DNA from: Bacillus sp. FJAT-29937
GTDB lineage: Bacteria; Bacillota; Bacilli; Bacillales; Cytobacillaceae
DNA: 64,000 nt
NCBI RefSeq assembly: GCF_001509555.1
Contig: NZ_LMAS01000011.1
Location: forward strand, 12,230-76,229
Direction of reading: 5' to 3'
The notes beneath the pieces are model-generated. The model saw only the letters and a program-made list of their open reading frames with translations, did not search any database and was not told the origin of the DNA. The stretch's first letter is position 1; every line of letters starts with the position of its first letter. The translations under genes and the position numbers were made by a program. Positions 63,159 to 64,000 of this stretch are shown in pieces.

Positions 63159-64000
63159 GTACGAGTAAACGATTAACGAAGTATGCAATGCATTTTAAGC
63201 GGGTCATTTTCATTGGATTACTTTTCTTATCAGCTGCGGTTTTTACAGATCTAGCGGGCCCGTTCATCGCTAAGAAAATTATTGATGAGCATATGACAAT
63301 GGGTGTCATTGAAATAAAGCCGATTGCCTGGCTCCTTTGCTTATATCTTATTTTAGCGATCGCCACAGCAATATTACGCTATTTTATGTATATTTATTTG
63401 CAATCTGGCGCAAACCGGATTGTCCAAAAATTGCGTATGGATGTGTTTGGGCATATACAAACACTGCCAATACAGTATTTTGATAACTTGCCAGCAGGAA
63501 AAATTGTCGCGCGTGTCACAAATGATACAGAAGCGATTAGAAACTTATATGTACAGGTACTTTCTAATTTCGCGACCAGCTTTATTTCGGTCGCAGGTGT
63601 CTATATTGCACTGTTTATCTTAAATTGGAAATTGGCGATGATTGCCTTAATCATGATTCCATTTATTTATTTGTGGATGATTTTATACAGAAAATATGCG
63701 AAGCAATACAATGGTGTGATTCGGACGAAAATTGCTGACATTAATGCGATGATTAATGAGTCCATTCAAGGGATGACGATTATTCAAGCCTTTCGCCGTG
63801 AGCAGCAGATGACGAAGGAATTCGATGATATGAATGAAGAGCATTATGCTTATCAGCGGAAATTATTATTTCTGGATTCAGCCACTTCCTTTAATCTAGT
63901 GAATGTCATACGGCTTATCATGTTTACCATTTTCATTATATATTTTGGCACCCGATCCATTACGGCAGCAGAAATGGTTTCAGCGGGAACTTTATATGCA
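63155..64000 (+). CDS. Heterodimeric multidrug ABC exporter, subunit 2 (BmrD/YheH-like), partial
   Basis: Open frame from the ATG at 63155 to the window end (282 codons, no stop). Membrane domain only: KYAMHFKRVIFIGLLFLSAAVFTDLAGPFIAKKIID, DVFGHIQTLPIQYFDNLPAGKIVARVTNDTEAIRNLY, QGMTIIQAFRREQQMTKEF. The ATPase half lies beyond the window. Translationally coupled to subunit 1 (ATGA overlap). Confidence 0.9.
   Translation, partial: MSTSKRLTKYAMHFKRVIFIGLLFLSAAVFTDLAGPFIAKKIIDEHMTMGVIEIKPIAWLLCLYLILAIATAILRYFMYIYLQSGANRIVQKLRMDVFGHIQTLPIQYFDNLPAGKIVARVTNDTEAIRNLYVQVLSNFATSFISVAGVYIALFILNWKLAMIALIMIPFIYLWMILYRKYAKQYNGVIRTKIADINAMINESIQGMTIIQAFRREQQMTKEFDDMNEEHYAYQRKLLFLDSATSFNLVNVIRLIMFTIFIIYFGTRSITAAEMVSAGTLYA

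Overview
The window looks like a low-GC Firmicute chromosome of the Bacillus group. The evidence is the block sigW-rsiW-cdaA-cdaR-glmM-glmS with a glmS ribozyme, a HutP-type hut attenuator, a Spo0E-like peptide, a PaiA acetyltransferase almost in the B. subtilis form, Mhq-type quinone-resistance genes with their palindromic operators, and strong AGGAGG ribosome sites. I do not commit to a species.

Layout. 1-1073: 3' end of a 5S rRNA, then eight tRNA genes (Asn, Thr-GGT, Glu, Val, Thr-TGT, Tyr, Gln, Lys) and a terminator. 1299-9951: arginase, a Spo0E-like peptide, the SigW envelope-stress sigma/anti-sigma pair, c-di-AMP cyclase with its regulator, and the GlcN-6-P genes glmM and glmS, the latter behind a glmS ribozyme. 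10374-28082: a catabolic accessory region. hutP and hutH (histidine to urocanate, no hutUIG) are followed by a permease, a CntK-like cofactor-free histidine racemase, an IS4-family remnant, two CodA-like amidohydrolases, a regulator that seems to begin at ATT, a complete Opp/Dpp-type ABC importer, an enolase-superfamily gene fragment and a D-aminoacylase-like hydrolase. My reading is uptake and breakdown of a D-amino-acid conjugate, perhaps D-histidine, feeding HutH; this is inference.

28355-34726: an IS110-derived miniature element with perfect 20-bp inverted ends, a YerD-like glutamate synthase-family protein, an MFS carrier, two small unknown genes, and a lipoprotein of the PQQ sugar dehydrogenase family. 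34771-46139: aromatic/quinone detoxification. Three MhqO-like dioxygenases, MhqR, a flavin reductase-like protein and an MhqD-like hydrolase lie beside three palindromes of the MhqR operator type and a leftover MarR C-terminus. Between them sit a YczE-like membrane protein with a divergent MarR regulator, paiA, a large UvrA-like protein with an extra cysteine-rich region, and a YitT protein.

46572-61031: a mixed region of DUF418 and DMT membrane proteins, LysR, an Fpg/Nei glycosylase, an ATC-hydrolase-like protein, PadR regulators, DUF3231, GNAT, a frameshifted NERD-domain gene flanked by 20-bp-period repeat arrays, a CBO0543-like protein, an ECF sigma factor with a DUF4179 partner, and a PadR-DUF2812 pair with operator palindromes. 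61123-64000: a leader peptide and competing hairpins (a probable drug-responsive attenuator) ahead of a BmrCD/YheIH-like heterodimeric ABC exporter; the second gene runs off the window. A family of degenerate palindromic AGCGGA/TCCGCT repeats fills at least four intergenic gaps.
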